DNA from: Desulfarculaceae bacterium
GTDB taxonomy: Bacteria > Desulfobacterota > Desulfarculia > Desulfarculales > Desulfarculaceae
Direction of reading: 5' to 3'
DNA length: 48,756 bases
Assembly (NCBI GenBank): GCA_021737645.1
Contig: JAIPDO010000030.1
Location: forward strand, 1-48,756
Each line of letters starts with the position of its first letter. Position 1 is the first letter of the stretch. Shown here one piece after another: positions 22,809 through 30,269 of the stretch. The position numbers and the translations under genes were made by a program. Below the pieces are notes generated by a model that was not told the DNA's origin, did not search any database, and saw nothing but the letters and a program-made list of their open reading frames with translations.

Positions 22809-24059
22809 ATGGATATAGCAGAAATTTTCAAACTCTGGGGAATGGCGGCCAAGACCGCGCTGGGTTTTTTCTGGAAAGCGGGCTGGGCCTTTGTGCTGGG
22901 CTATTTCATCAGCTCCATGATCCAGGCCTTTGTTCCCAAGGCCCGGCTCACCCCACACATGGGCGGCTCTGGCGCAGGCAGCCTCTCCCTGGCCACCATC
23001 TTCGGGGCCATCAGCTCTTCCTGTTCGTTTGCCGCCCTGGCCACCGCACGGGCCCTGGTGCTCAAGGGGGCCTCCTTCGTGGCGGCGGTGGCGTTCATGT
23101 TCGCCTCCACCAACCTGGTCATCGAGTTGGGCATCCTGATCATGATCTTCCTGGGCTGGCAGTTTCTGGCCGCAGAGGTGGTGGGCGGGGTGGTGCTGAT
23201 CGTCATCAGCCGGTTTCTCATACACCTGACCCAACCCACTGGCTGGTTCGAGGCGGCCCGGGAAAAGGTGGAGCAGGACTCGCCCCCCGAGGAAGACGAC
23301 TTCGACTGGCGCAAACGCCTGGCCAGCCGCGATGGCTGGCGCATGGTGGGGCGCACCTTTGGCGGCGAGTGGGCCATGGTCTGGGAGGAGATCCTCATCG
23401 GCTTCACCATCGCGGGGCTGGTGGCGGCGGTGGTGCCCGCTGAAGTGTGGAAGGCGGTGTTTCTCAGCGACTACGTGCACGGTGGCCAGGCCGGGTTCTT
23501 GGTAGTTTTGGAAAACGCCTTGCTGGCCCCTTTCGTGGCCGCGGGCACTTTCATCGGCTCCATGGGCAACATCCCCCTGGCCACGGTGCTAAACGCCAGC
23601 GGGGTGATGTTCGCGGGCATCATGGGCTTTATCTACTCCGACCTCATGGTGCCGCCGTTGGTGGCGGTAAACGCTAAATACTACGGCTGGCGGGTGTCGC
23701 TATATATCGCGGCGGTGATGTACGTGAGCATCGTGATAACCGCCCTGCTGCTGCACTACGGCTTCGCCCTGCTGGGCATCACCCCCCACAGCGCCCACAA
23801 GGTGGAGCAGGTCACCCAGTTCGCCTTTGACTACACCTTTTGGATGAACCTGGGCGCAGTGGCCCTGGTGGGGCTCACCTTTTGGCTCAAGCGGCGTCCC
23901 CAGCAAGACGAACAACATGGCTCGGGGCACATGGGGCACATGGAGCACGGCCATCATGACCACGGCTCCGGCGAGACAGGCTTCAAGCGCATAACCGCCT
24001 ACGTGGTGATGCTGTTTCTGGCGGTGGGGATGGCGGCCTTTTTCCTGACCCAGGGATGA
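22809..24059 (+). CDS. Permease, UPF0718/DUF318 family, with His-rich loop
   Basis: This 416-residue inner-membrane protein has about ten hydrophobic helices in two halves. The first half carries AISSSCSFAALATARALVLKG (about 66-86) and the second FVAAGTFIGSMGNIPLATVL (about 246-265), the repeated permease motif of this family. Relatives include the organoarsenical exporter ArsP and YraQ-type proteins. Between the penultimate and last helices lies a loop of about 25 residues containing GHMGHMEHGHHDHG, which could bind zinc, copper or nickel. The substrate is unknown; the loop makes metal or metalloid transport plausible. It is convergent with the HAMP protein gene, 6 nt away. Confidence 0.82.
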   Translation: MDIAEIFKLWGMAAKTALGFFWKAGWAFVLGYFISSMIQAFVPKARLTPHMGGSGAGSLSLATIFGAISSSCSFAALATARALVLKGASFVAAVAFMFASTNLVIELGILIMIFLGWQFLAAEVVGGVVLIVISRFLIHLTQPTGWFEAAREKVEQDSPPEEDDFDWRKRLASRDGWRMVGRTFGGEWAMVWEEILIGFTIAGLVAAVVPAEVWKAVFLSDYVHGGQAGFLVVLENALLAPFVAAGTFIGSMGNIPLATVLNASGVMFAGIMGFIYSDLMVPPLVAVNAKYYGWRVSLYIAAVMYVSIVITALLLHYGFALLGITPHSAHKVEQVTQFAFDYTFWMNLGAVALVGLTFWLKRRPQQDEQHGSGHMGHMEHGHHDHGSGETGFKRITAYVVMLFLAVGMAAFFLTQG

Positions 24060-24065
24060 GCCCGG

Positions 24066-24581
24066 CTAGAAAACGAACAGGTCGTCCATGCGGCGCCCCA
24101 ACAGGCTGGCCCGGTCGCGGGCCTCTTGAGGGTCACGCACCATTTCCAATTGTTTGACCTGATCGCGCAGGTCTTCCAAGCGCTCGCGCAGGCTGCCTAC
24201 CCCTTGGTTCAGGGCCTCGGCCTCCCGCTGAAGCTGGTCACCGCGCCTGAGGTTCACCCGCTGGTCCAAGCGCCCCTGGGCCATGCCCTTGAAGGCCATC
24301 TCCATGCGGTAGAGCGGCCCGCCCATGCGGTGAGAAACGAATAAGGCCACCCAATAGACGATCAGCAGAAGGGAAAGCACCACTACGATGTGGAAGCCGA
24401 TGAGGATGGGCAACACGTCGGGCACGATCGAGCGCCCATGCACCAATAGCAGGATGACCATGGAAAAGACGGTGGCCAACCCGGCGGCCAGCACCGCCCC
24501 GCCCAGGCCCCAGACAAAGCTGGGCTGGAAGCCGGGGTAAAAATACATGCGCCGGCGGCGGGTTTCATTTTCTGTAGGCAT
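24066..24581 (-). CDS. Two-helix membrane protein with HAMP domain and no output domain
   Basis: This 171-residue protein has hydrophobic helices at about 25-48 and 55-82 with almost no periplasmic loop. A HAMP-like segment follows (SHRMGGPLYRMEMAFKGMAQ at about 83-102, then a second helix after RRGDQL), then a coiled coil (about 120-150). It lacks histidine kinase, methyl-accepting, cyclase or phosphodiesterase domains. It may relay or modulate signals through another protein, as a free-standing HAMP adaptor. It stands alone, tail to tail with the permease gene. Its start follows GGGGGAAAGAAT. Confidence 0.72.
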   Translation of the reverse strand: MPTENETRRRRMYFYPGFQPSFVWGLGGAVLAAGLATVFSMVILLLVHGRSIVPDVLPILIGFHIVVVLSLLLIVYWVALFVSHRMGGPLYRMEMAFKGMAQGRLDQRVNLRRGDQLQREAEALNQGVGSLRERLEDLRDQVKQLEMVRDPQEARDRASLLGRRMDDLFVF

Positions 24582-24675
24582 ATTCTTTCCCCCAATGGAC
24601 CGGTGGCAGACGCAACCGTCTTGGACGGTCGCTGCCCGCTTTGGGCGATCGCGGCCCGCTAAGTATAAAACAAAT

Positions 24676-24703
24676 TTGCTCTACCGCCCAAGTACCTTAT
24701 AAA
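24676..24703 (+). promoter_or_regulatory. Possible promoter of the DUF3365 gene
   Basis: TTGCTC (24676-24681) and TATAAA (24698-24703) are 16 nt apart, 72 nt before the start codon. The -10 box is good and the -35 moderate. Confidence 0.4.
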
Positions 24704-24774
24704 GATAGAAGCATCGGGAATTTGCGTTATACCCGCACCCGTAACCGGCGGGAAGCAAGCCTTGGAGGGCCGCC

Positions 24775-25350
24775 ATGAAACGCTTGATAGCGGTTTCTAT
24801 TATCACTTTTCTCTGCGCCGCGCCCGTCTCGGCCGCCCCGGTTGACACCGCTGGGCTGCGCGCCCAGGGCCTGATGGTGATCCAAAAATTTTTCTCGGCG
24901 CTCAAGAATGAGCTGAGGGCGGGCTTGAAAAAGGGCGGCCCGGTGGCGGCCATACAGGTGTGCCGGGTTGAAGCCCCGGCCATGGCCAAGCGAGTGGGGG
25001 AGAAAAACGGCTGGCAGGTGGGACGCACCAGCGATCGCCTGCGCAACCCGGCCAACGCCCCGGACCCCTGGGAGGCCAAGGTGCTGGCCATGTTCGCGGC
25101 CCAGGCCCAGGCGGGGAAAAACCCCGGCAAACTGGTATTCGGCGAGGTGGTGACCAACGCCCAAGGCAAGCGGGTCTTTCGCCTGATGAAGGGCATAAAG
25201 ATGGGCGGCGGGTGCCTGACCTGTCACGGCCCCTCGCCCTCGGCGGCGGTGCGCAACCAGCTTAAGCACCTCTACCCTCAGGACAAGGCCACCGGCTACC
25301 GCCCCGGCCAGCTGCGGGGGGCCTTCACCCTGCAAAAGGTCTTGGACTGA
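24775..25350 (+). CDS. Periplasmic haem-binding protein, DUF3365 (Tll0287-like)
   Basis: This 191-residue exported protein has a cleavable signal (MKRLIAVSIITFLCAAPVSA). The mature part has helices and a PAS-like sheet region typical of DUF3365: GPVAAIQVCRVEAPAMA near 58, VGRTSDRLRNPANAPD near 82, and the c-type haem site GGGCLTCHGP near 142-151. The extra Cys at VCR near 65 is commonly conserved in these proteins. The role is probably redox or gas sensing, or electron transfer, in the periplasm. TTGGAGGGCCGCC precedes the ATG. The next gene, a DtxR-like regulator, has its own promoter. Confidence 0.85.
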   Translation: MKRLIAVSIITFLCAAPVSAAPVDTAGLRAQGLMVIQKFFSALKNELRAGLKKGGPVAAIQVCRVEAPAMAKRVGEKNGWQVGRTSDRLRNPANAPDPWEAKVLAMFAAQAQAGKNPGKLVFGEVVTNAQGKRVFRLMKGIKMGGGCLTCHGPSPSAAVRNQLKHLYPQDKATGYRPGQLRGAFTLQKVLD

Positions 25351-25420
25351 ACCGCCGGGTCCAGCCACGACCAAAGTATTTTCACGCCGTTAAAATATTT
25401 TCAACCCAAGTAAATTTTTG

Positions 25421-25449
25421 TTGCCGGTCCGGGCACCCTGGAAGATAAT
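25421..25449 (+). promoter_or_regulatory. Sigma70-type promoter of the DtxR-like regulator gene
   Basis: TTGCCG (25421-25426) and GATAAT (25444-25449) are separated by exactly 17 nt. The AT-rich palindrome AAAATATTTT lies at 25392-25401, just upstream. Confidence 0.55.
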
Positions 25450-25483
25450 AATCTAATCTCAACAAATTAAGGGAGACCAAACC

Positions 25484-25999
25484 ATGGCCGGCGCCCCTGG
25501 AGAGGATCTATCCTCCAACCTGGAAGACTATCTGGAAACCATATACCACCTGGAAAAAGAAAGCCGGGTGGCCAGGGCCAAGGACATCGCCGAACGTCTC
25601 AAGGTGTCCCGGGCCTCGGTTACCGGAGCCCTCAAGACACTGGGCGACAAGGGCCTTATCAACTACGAGCCCTACTCCTACGTAACCCTCACCAAGCAGG
25701 GGCAGGGCATCGCCAGCGAGATCGACCGGCGCCACCGCGTACTCAAAGGCTTTTTTCAGGACTTCTTGAAACTTGGGGCGGAGGTTTCCGATGCCAACGC
25801 CTGCCGGGTTGAACACGCCATGGATCAGGCGGCCATCAACCGCCTGGTGGACTTTTTGGCCTTTCTGGAGGAATGTCCCCGCACCGGCCCGGACTGGCTG
25901 GAGTCCTTTGACCTCTACTGCCGGGACCAGAAGAGCCCGGAGCGCTGCCGCACCTGCGTGGAGCAGTGCCTGGAGCGTGCCGGTAAAGACGGCTCCTAG
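25484..25999 (+). CDS. DtxR/MntR-family metal-dependent regulator
   Basis: This 171-residue protein has the family's winged helix: SSNLEDYLETIYHLEKE at 9-25, AKDIAERLKVSRASVTGALK near 34-53, and a wing with INYEPYSYVTLTKQG. The dimerisation and metal-binding helices follow (ASEIDRRHRVLKGFF, CRVEHAMDQAAINRLVDFL), containing His, Glu and Cys positions like the MntR/IdeR metal ligands. There is no SH3-like third domain. A C-terminal Cys-rich tail (YCRDQKSPERCRTCVEQC) resembles tails of FeoA-associated DtxR-like proteins in anaerobes. It would sense iron or manganese. GGGAGACC precedes the ATG. Its stop codon overlaps the stop of the convergent DUF2254 gene (CTAG). Confidence 0.87.
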   Translation: MAGAPGEDLSSNLEDYLETIYHLEKESRVARAKDIAERLKVSRASVTGALKTLGDKGLINYEPYSYVTLTKQGQGIASEIDRRHRVLKGFFQDFLKLGAEVSDANACRVEHAMDQAAINRLVDFLAFLEECPRTGPDWLESFDLYCRDQKSPERCRTCVEQCLERAGKDGS

Positions 26000-27354
26000 C
26001 CCTTTTCCCTCCTCTGGGCCTCGGGCGGCTCCAGGCGTAGCGCCGCCAGATCCAGCTCCCTTAGCACCTCCTGGTGCTTCCCACTGATCAAATCCCGGTC
26101 CCAGGCCAGCTTCAGGTTGTCCAGGCTGTCGGTCTTCACCGCCTGGGCCTGGTGGACCAACACCTGGTGGTCCTGGGGCAGGCGCACCTGCCGGGCCAGG
26201 GCGGCCAGCACTTCCAACAGCCGCACCGTGCACATCACGTTTTCCCGGGCCGCTCGCCGGATGGGCTCCAGGCAGCTTTCGGCCACCAGGGGGAAGCTCA
26301 CCTCCTGGTACACCAGGCGCAGTTCGCCGCCCTCGTCCAGGCGAAAGGCGGGCCGCCGCCCCCGCCCGGCCAGCAGGGCCAGGCCAGAGCCCAGCCAGTC
26401 GATGCAGGTGACCGCGGTGTAGGGATCGTTGACCCCCGGCGACAGGGACCTGAGGGCGGTCTCAGCCAATAGCCGAGCCACGTACTCCACGTCCTGGGCC
26501 TCGGTGCGCTCCACCCCCATGGTGAAGCTGCGTTGCAGACGCACGGCCAGGGCGGAGGTGAAGCTCTCCGGCGGCCAGACCAGGCACAAGGGGTTGCCGT
26601 TTATTACAAAGTCGCCGGGCCGTCTTGTCACTTGAATAAGAAGGTTTTGTTCGCAGGCCAAATCGTAGAGGCGGCCGTGGTCGATCATCTGAACGTAGCC
26701 GCTCTGGCGGGCCCAAAGCTCCCCGGCTCGTTGGGCGAAGCCCTGGGGCAGTTCGGGAGTGGGCCAGGTGGCGGGCCCATCGGTGGCCTCGGGGAAAAGG
26801 CGGCGCACCGAGTCCTCGAACTCGTGCCCCACCCGGGCCAGCAGATTGTTGGCCTGGATGCTGGAAGCGATGTGATGGATGAAGTAGATCAAGACCCCCA
26901 GGCTGGCCAGAGCCAGAGCCAGGCCCACGCTCACCGAAAGGCTGGGCAGGGGGGCGCTGCCCGAGCCCTCGATGGTGCGCAATTCCACCAGACAATAGAC
27001 AAAGGTGGCCACGAAGGTGCCCAGCACCAGCTGATTGCCGGTGTCGTCCATGAAGTTGCGCACCAGCCGCGGCCCGAACTGGCTGGAGGTGAGGCTCAGC
27101 ACCACCATGGTCAGGGAGAACACCACGCCGGCCACGGTGATCATTGAGCCCGCGATGGTGGAGAGCACCGCCCGGGCCCCCGCCGGGGTGCCCTCGTAAA
27201 TCCACCACAGCCGTCCATCTCCCAGAGGATGCAGGGTTTCATCCAGCCCGGCGGTGATGTAAGCCAACACCAGGGCCGCGGCCACCATGAGCCCCGGCAC
27301 GAACCACAGGCTGTAGCGCACCAGGTACCAAAGGCTGATTAAGCGGTTTTTCAA
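25996..27354 (-). CDS. DUF2254 membrane protein
   Basis: This protein of about 452 residues has four hydrophobic segments in the first 200 residues. These include FVPGLMVAAALVLAY, the family-typical GSMITVAGVVFSLTMVVLSL and then FVATFVYCLVELRTIE. A soluble C-terminal half follows, with the conserved segment SLSPGVNDPYTAVTCIDWLG near 335-355. DUF2254 is widespread with no settled function. I chose TTG at 27354 because AAAGGAG lies 8 nt upstream and the protein then begins LKNRLISLWYLVRYSLWF; the in-frame ATG at 27441 has no good ribosome-binding site. The 339 nt between this gene and the divergent DUF3089 gene contain no gene or clear signal that I can see. Confidence 0.82.
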   Translation of the reverse strand: MKNRLISLWYLVRYSLWFVPGLMVAAALVLAYITAGLDETLHPLGDGRLWWIYEGTPAGARAVLSTIAGSMITVAGVVFSLTMVVLSLTSSQFGPRLVRNFMDDTGNQLVLGTFVATFVYCLVELRTIEGSGSAPLPSLSVSVGLALALASLGVLIYFIHHIASSIQANNLLARVGHEFEDSVRRLFPEATDGPATWPTPELPQGFAQRAGELWARQSGYVQMIDHGRLYDLACEQNLLIQVTRRPGDFVINGNPLCLVWPPESFTSALAVRLQRSFTMGVERTEAQDVEYVARLLAETALRSLSPGVNDPYTAVTCIDWLGSGLALLAGRGRRPAFRLDEGGELRLVYQEVSFPLVAESCLEPIRRAARENVMCTVRLLEVLAALARQVRLPQDHQVLVHQAQAVKTDSLDNLKLAWDRDLISGKHQEVLRELDLAALRLEPPEAQRREKG

Positions 27355-27693
27355 GACGCGGGCTCCTTTGGCTGGGGCCGGAAGAGAGTGTAGGGAGGCC
27401 GGGACCCCGATGCAAACGACCGTATTAAAAATTCTAGCCACGCACGGGCCTCTGGGTCAAACCAGGCGGCCCGCGTTTTGTGCCCATTTTAAGGCTCTGC
27501 CGCTTGATTGCCGTAATGCAATACGCTACCATGGCCGCGTTTATCGTTTATCCTGCCCATTTTCACAGTCAATCCTTTTCTAGACATAGGCTCATCAGGC
27601 CTTCGGGTTGTACAGCCGCCGGCGGCAATCGGTCGGCCCAAAAAACAAACGCGGCGCTTGCCGCAAAATCTGTGACCGGGAATACGCGCAGAC

Positions 27694-28683
27694 ATGAAAA
27701 AAACACTTATCCACATGAGCTACAGGTTAATGATCATGACGGCCCTATGCTTGACCACGGCGGCCATGGCCGGCGCCAAGGACAAAACCCCCGCCCCGCC
27801 GGACTACAGCTCCGCCTACTATTGGACGGAGCGCACCGAAAAGCCGGACAAGCCCTACGACGTTTTCTACGTGCACCCCACCACCTACTTCAACACCGTG
27901 GACGGGCCCAACCAGTCCCTGGACAACAAGGTGGTCCGGGCCACCACCGACGCCACCAACACCCAGCAGACCGGCGTGTTCCGGCCCACCTGCAACATCT
28001 ACGCGCCCCGCTACCGCCAGGTTAACCGGGGGGTGCTGCCCAAGAAGTTCGCCGAGCGCGACCCCTACCTGCGCATCGCTGCCGGGGACGTGGTGGAGGC
28101 TTTCAAGTACTACCTGAAGCACTACAACCAGGGGCGGCCCTACGTCATCGCCTCCCACAGCCAGGGCTCGGTGGTCACCACCCGGGTGCTCAAGAAGCAC
28201 CGCGAGCTGTTCGACGACGACAAAATCATCGCCGCCTACCTGGTGGGCTGGACCATCACCGACCAGGACTGCAAACAGATGAAGCTGCCCTTCTCGGACA
28301 GGCCCGACCAGAATTGCTGCCTGATCACCTGGAACACCATCAGCACCGGCGGCAAGCCCCCAATGTTCTTCCCCCCCGCCTTGTGCATCAACCCCCTGGT
28401 CTGGACCCGGACCAAAAATAACCAGCCCAAGGAGCTGAACCTGGGCGCGGTCATCGACATGGGCCACGGCAAGACCAAGAAGGTGCCTCATTTCACCTCG
28501 GCCCAGATCAACGACCAGGGAGCCCTGGTCATTCCGGTCCCCGCCATGCTCTCGGAGCTGAACATGCCCATGGGCAAGGGGGTGTACCACCGCTACGACT
28601 ACGACTTCTTCTACAACAACTTCATCCAAAACGTGAAGACGCGCTGCCAAGCCTGGTCCGCCAAGCACAAGGCCGCCAAATAG
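27694..28683 (+). CDS. Exported alpha/beta-hydrolase, DUF3089
   Basis: This 329-residue protein has a signal peptide (to about MAGAKD, residues 1-27). DUF3089 features follow: DVFYVHPTTYFN (near 56-67), FRPTCNIYAPRYRQ (near 95-108) and the nucleophile elbow ASHSQGS (near 152-158), with the Ser as likely catalytic residue. An Asp/His-containing C-terminal part ends YDYDFFYNNFIQNVKTR. It is probably a periplasmic esterase or lipase-like enzyme of unknown substrate. It has only a weak ribosome-binding site. A strong terminator follows, so it is probably a single-gene transcript. Confidence 0.85.
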   Translation: MKKTLIHMSYRLMIMTALCLTTAAMAGAKDKTPAPPDYSSAYYWTERTEKPDKPYDVFYVHPTTYFNTVDGPNQSLDNKVVRATTDATNTQQTGVFRPTCNIYAPRYRQVNRGVLPKKFAERDPYLRIAAGDVVEAFKYYLKHYNQGRPYVIASHSQGSVVTTRVLKKHRELFDDDKIIAAYLVGWTITDQDCKQMKLPFSDRPDQNCCLITWNTISTGGKPPMFFPPALCINPLVWTRTKNNQPKELNLGAVIDMGHGKTKKVPHFTSAQINDQGALVIPVPAMLSELNMPMGKGVYHRYDYDFFYNNFIQNVKTRCQAWSAKHKAAK

Positions 28684-28693
28684 ATAGCAGGGC

Positions 28694-28727
28694 GAAAGCG
28701 GGGAGGGCCTTCCCTTCCCGCTTTTTT
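28694..28727 (+). terminator. Rho-independent terminator after DUF3089 gene
   Basis: AAGCGGGGAGGG and CCCTTCCCGCTT pair over 12 positions with one G-U, a CCTT loop, and a run of six T at the end. Confidence 0.85.
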
Positions 28728-28800
28728 GAGCGCACCGGCCGCCCTCACCCGGCCGGCCCTTCAGCATGGATTTACAACCGCTCCAACCGGAGGGACCTTC

Positions 28801-30021
28801 TTGGCCAAGACCGCGCACCTGGCCGTCATCTGCCTGCTGGCCGTTCTGGCGGGGCTTTGGGTTCCCGCCGGGGCCGCGGCCGGGGACAACCTTTTGCAGA
28901 GCCTCACCCAGGGCCGGACCCAGATCAACCTGCGCAATTATTTCATGAACCGGAACTACACCGACAGTCCGGACCAATCTGCTTGGGCCGTCGGCGCCCG
29001 CTTGGCCTACGCCACCAAACCCTGGCGGGGCATGTCGGCCGGCGCGAGCGTCTCAACCTCCCAACCCTTCTTCTACGCTCCCACCAGCCGCCCGGGCACC
29101 GACCTCCTTGACGACAGCCAAAACGGCTTTTCAGTGCTGGACCAGCTTTACTTCCAGGCACAGTACGCGGGCTTCAGAGGCGTCATCGGCCGCCAGCTCA
29201 TCGACACGCCCTTTTTGAACCCCAATGACGCGCGCATGGTGCCCGTCACCTACGAGGCCCTGAGCCTGGGCTACGACCTGAGTGGCCTGAGCCTCAGCCT
29301 GGCCCAGGTACGAGGCGTCAAATCCTGGAACGACACCACCTTCCAGTCCATGAGCCGGGCGGCGGGCCTGGACGACGACGAGGGGTTGACCATGGGGGGG
29401 GCGGTGTACAAATGGGGCCCCTATACCGTGCAGGTGTGGGACTACTACAGCCACGAGTTCATGAACGCCCTTTACATGCAGGCCGACGCAGCCTGGAAGC
29501 TCTCGTCCGGCTGGTCGCTGGCCGCCTCGGCCCAGGCCATGCGCCAGCAGGACGTGGGCGAAGCCCTGTACGGTGAGTTCTACGCCTTCCAGGCCGGCGT
29601 GCGGGGCGCCCTCACCTGGCGCAAGACCACCCTGACCCTGGCCTTCACCGACGTGGCCGATGATCACGACATGGTCAACCCCTGGGCGGGCTGGCCTGGC
29701 TACACCTCCATCATGGAGCTGAACAACGACAAGGCCGGCCAGTGCACCTTGCTTTTCCGCCTTGGAGCCGACCTTGCCCAATACGGTATCAAGGGCCTCG
29801 AGGCCACCCTCACCCACACCAGGGCCACGGTGCCCAACGGCAAGACCCTCATCAGGCCAGACCAGTTGGAGTCCGACGTTGATCTGCGCTACTACTTCCA
29901 GGGGGAGCTCAAGCCGCTTTGGCTCAGGCTGCGCGCCGCCTACGTGGACCAGGACATCACCATCGGGGGGGACACCTACAGCGATTTTCGCCTGATAGTG
30001 AATTACGATTTCTCGCTCTAG
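28801..30021 (+). CDS. OprD-like outer-membrane porin
   Basis: This protein of about 406 residues has a signal peptide (HLAVICLLAVLAGLWVPAGAAA). The mature part has alternating hydrophobic/polar strands and aromatic girdles typical of a beta barrel: GRTQINLRNYFMNRNYTD near the start, RGVIGRQLIDTPFLNPNDAR in the middle and DFRLIVNYDFSL at the end. The GRQ...P-N-D-R segment and overall length match the OprD/OprB-type specific channels. The terminal residue is Leu where Phe is usual. The start is set at TTG 28801, preceded by GGAGGGACC; the in-frame TTG at 28726 lies inside the upstream terminator and is rejected. It lies alone between a terminator and the GGDEF-EAL gene. The substrate is unknown. 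Confidence 0.8.
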   Translation: MAKTAHLAVICLLAVLAGLWVPAGAAAGDNLLQSLTQGRTQINLRNYFMNRNYTDSPDQSAWAVGARLAYATKPWRGMSAGASVSTSQPFFYAPTSRPGTDLLDDSQNGFSVLDQLYFQAQYAGFRGVIGRQLIDTPFLNPNDARMVPVTYEALSLGYDLSGLSLSLAQVRGVKSWNDTTFQSMSRAAGLDDDEGLTMGGAVYKWGPYTVQVWDYYSHEFMNALYMQADAAWKLSSGWSLAASAQAMRQQDVGEALYGEFYAFQAGVRGALTWRKTTLTLAFTDVADDHDMVNPWAGWPGYTSIMELNNDKAGQCTLLFRLGADLAQYGIKGLEATLTHTRATVPNGKTLIRPDQLESDVDLRYYFQGELKPLWLRLRAAYVDQDITIGGDTYSDFRLIVNYDFSL

Positions 30022-30126
30022 GAGGGGACGTGACGGTGTATTGTGTGTACCAAAGGCCCTATGCTGGGCAGGGGGCGGCATGGGATTAAAAGATTAAGGG
30101 CACAGGGTTTATGTGTCCATCCAGAG

Positions 30127-30147
30127 AATCATTGTCATATAATGATT
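30127..30147. promoter_or_regulatory. Inverted repeat upstream of REC-GGDEF-EAL gene
   Basis: AATCATT and AATGATT form a perfect 7-bp inverted repeat with a 7-nt spacer in an AT-rich pocket about 120 nt before the start codon; it may be an operator. A second, GC-rich hairpin (GAAACCGCCCGC / GCGGGCGTTTC, one bulge) lies at 30191-30217. The 248-nt gap contains no gene. Confidence 0.4.
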
Positions 30148-30269
30148 AATTAGGGCTCCGGAAAACATAAGTTCCTGCCCTGTCTTGTTGGAAACCGCCC
30201 GCACCGGCGGGCGTTTCCGGTCCGAAACGAGACATCCGGAGTCTGCCATACAAATCCACAAGGAAAATC

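Noticed and set aside
22734..23480. N-terminal extension of the ferredoxin-nitroreductase frame
   Set aside because: It lies antisense to the permease gene; homology, ribosome-binding site and the ferredoxin start all point to the ATG at 22733.
27368..27583. Small plus-strand frame of 71 codons between the DUF2254 and DUF3089 genes
   Set aside because: There is no ribosome-binding site, the composition is not protein-like, and it overlaps the DUF2254 upstream region.
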